DNA of 64,000 bases from a bacterium (GTDB taxonomy: Bacteria > Bacillota > Bacilli > Lactobacillales > Streptococcaceae), in NCBI GenBank assembly GCA_905221095.1, contig CAJNBV010000002.1, positions 1 to 64,000 of the forward strand. Direction: 5' to 3'. Every line of letters begins with the position of its first letter. The stretch's first letter is position 1. This document shows, in pieces, positions 63,759 through 64,000 of this stretch. The notes under the pieces are model-generated. The model saw only the letters and a program-made list of their open reading frames with translations, ran no database searches and had not been told where the DNA came from. A program made the translations under genes and the position numbers.

Positions 63759-64000
63759 ATGAAAAAATGGCAAACATGTCTCCTTGGAGTAGGCTCAATC
63801 TGTTGCTTGGCAGCCTGTTCGGCTAAAAACATGTCAGACGAGTCTACTATGAAGGAGCAAACAAAAACAGAACAAGTCAGTGCGCAAACTGCGACTAAAG
63901 GTCAGGCAGTCGCTGATTTTGAATTGATGGGTGTAGACGGCAAGATCTACCGCTTGTCTGATTACAAGGGCAAGAAAGTTTATCTCAAATTCTGGGCTTC
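63759..64000 (+). CDS. Thioredoxin-like thiol-disulfide lipoprotein, 5' part
   Basis: The visible 80 residues have a lipoprotein signal with C-L-A-A-C-S (Cys about 20), a Lys/Thr/Gln-rich linker and the start of a TlpA/redoxin domain: F-E-L-M-G-V-D-G-K-I-Y-R-L-S-D-Y-K-G-K-K-V-Y-L-K-F-W-A. The W-C-x-x-C active site would come just after the window edge. It is anchored outside the membrane and probably receives electrons from the CcdA protein encoded just before it (Etrx1-like). AAAGGAAG precedes the ATG. Confidence 0.88.
   Translation, partial: MKKWQTCLLGVGSICCLAACSAKNMSDESTMKEQTKTEQVSAQTATKGQAVADFELMGVDGKIYRLSDYKGKKVYLKFWA

Overview
The window is a low-GC Gram-positive chromosome segment from the Streptococcus mitis group (S. 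mitis / S. oralis / S. pneumoniae relatives). The support is BOX repeats whose boxA part matches the classical BOXA1R primer sequence, a choline-binding protein with CW repeats, an AliB-type oligopeptide-binding lipoprotein, a lysine-type MurE and YSIRK/LPXTG surface proteins. From memory, much of the housekeeping order (ypmB-aspB-asnS, rpsF-ssb-rpsR, Cof/cyclophilin, S1 protein, ppaC, murE, ytgP, aliB, SNF2, murC, mltG, greA) follows S. pneumoniae. The large adhesins and the Rgg-linked surface cluster look like accessory additions.

Layout. 1-2862: 3' end of a Rib-repeat LPXTG adhesin. 3076-8894: FMN reductase, MFS exporter and the ypmB-aspB-VOC-asnS operon. 9350-24555: two giant LPXTG adhesins in tandem, a CshA-type fibril protein (2258 aa) and a Mub_B2/Rib-type protein (2645 aa), placed between asnS and rpsF. 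24719-25762: rpsF-ssb-rpsR with a structured leader and a terminator array. 26004-31841: GNAT, a HAD phosphatase-cyclophilin fusion, an S1 RNA-binding protein, a tRNA methyltransferase, a GIY-YIG protein, pyrophosphatase and two small genes. 31942-40700: CsbD, MurE, a MurJ-type flippase, AliB and two PLP enzymes of sulfur amino-acid metabolism. 40793-50590: SNF2 helicase, MurC, two GNATs, MltG, GreA and an amino-acid permease.

50911-57385 is the most system-like region. An Rgg regulator is transcribed away from a four-gene operon encoding a sortase-anchored SEC10/PgrA-type protein, two lipoproteins and a choline-binding protein. The intergenic region carries two similar palindromes centred 51 bp apart, which fits a regulator bound on one face of the helix. 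All four products sit at the cell surface, held by three different anchoring chemistries.

57682-64000: GNATs, gene remnants, the NAD salvage pair pncB-nadE, a frameshifted Rpn-type nuclease gene with a second remnant beside it, and the start of a ccdA-thioredoxin-like pair for extracytoplasmic thiol reduction.

Across the window a MucBP-like module of about 50-60 residues recurs in four surface proteins, including the choline-binding one. Four full BOX elements and one BOX fragment sit between genes; one BOX supplies the last residues and stop codon of a coding gene. Several genes appear to start at or very near their predicted transcription start (leaderless candidates). I saw no tRNA, rRNA, CRISPR array or complete insertion sequence.
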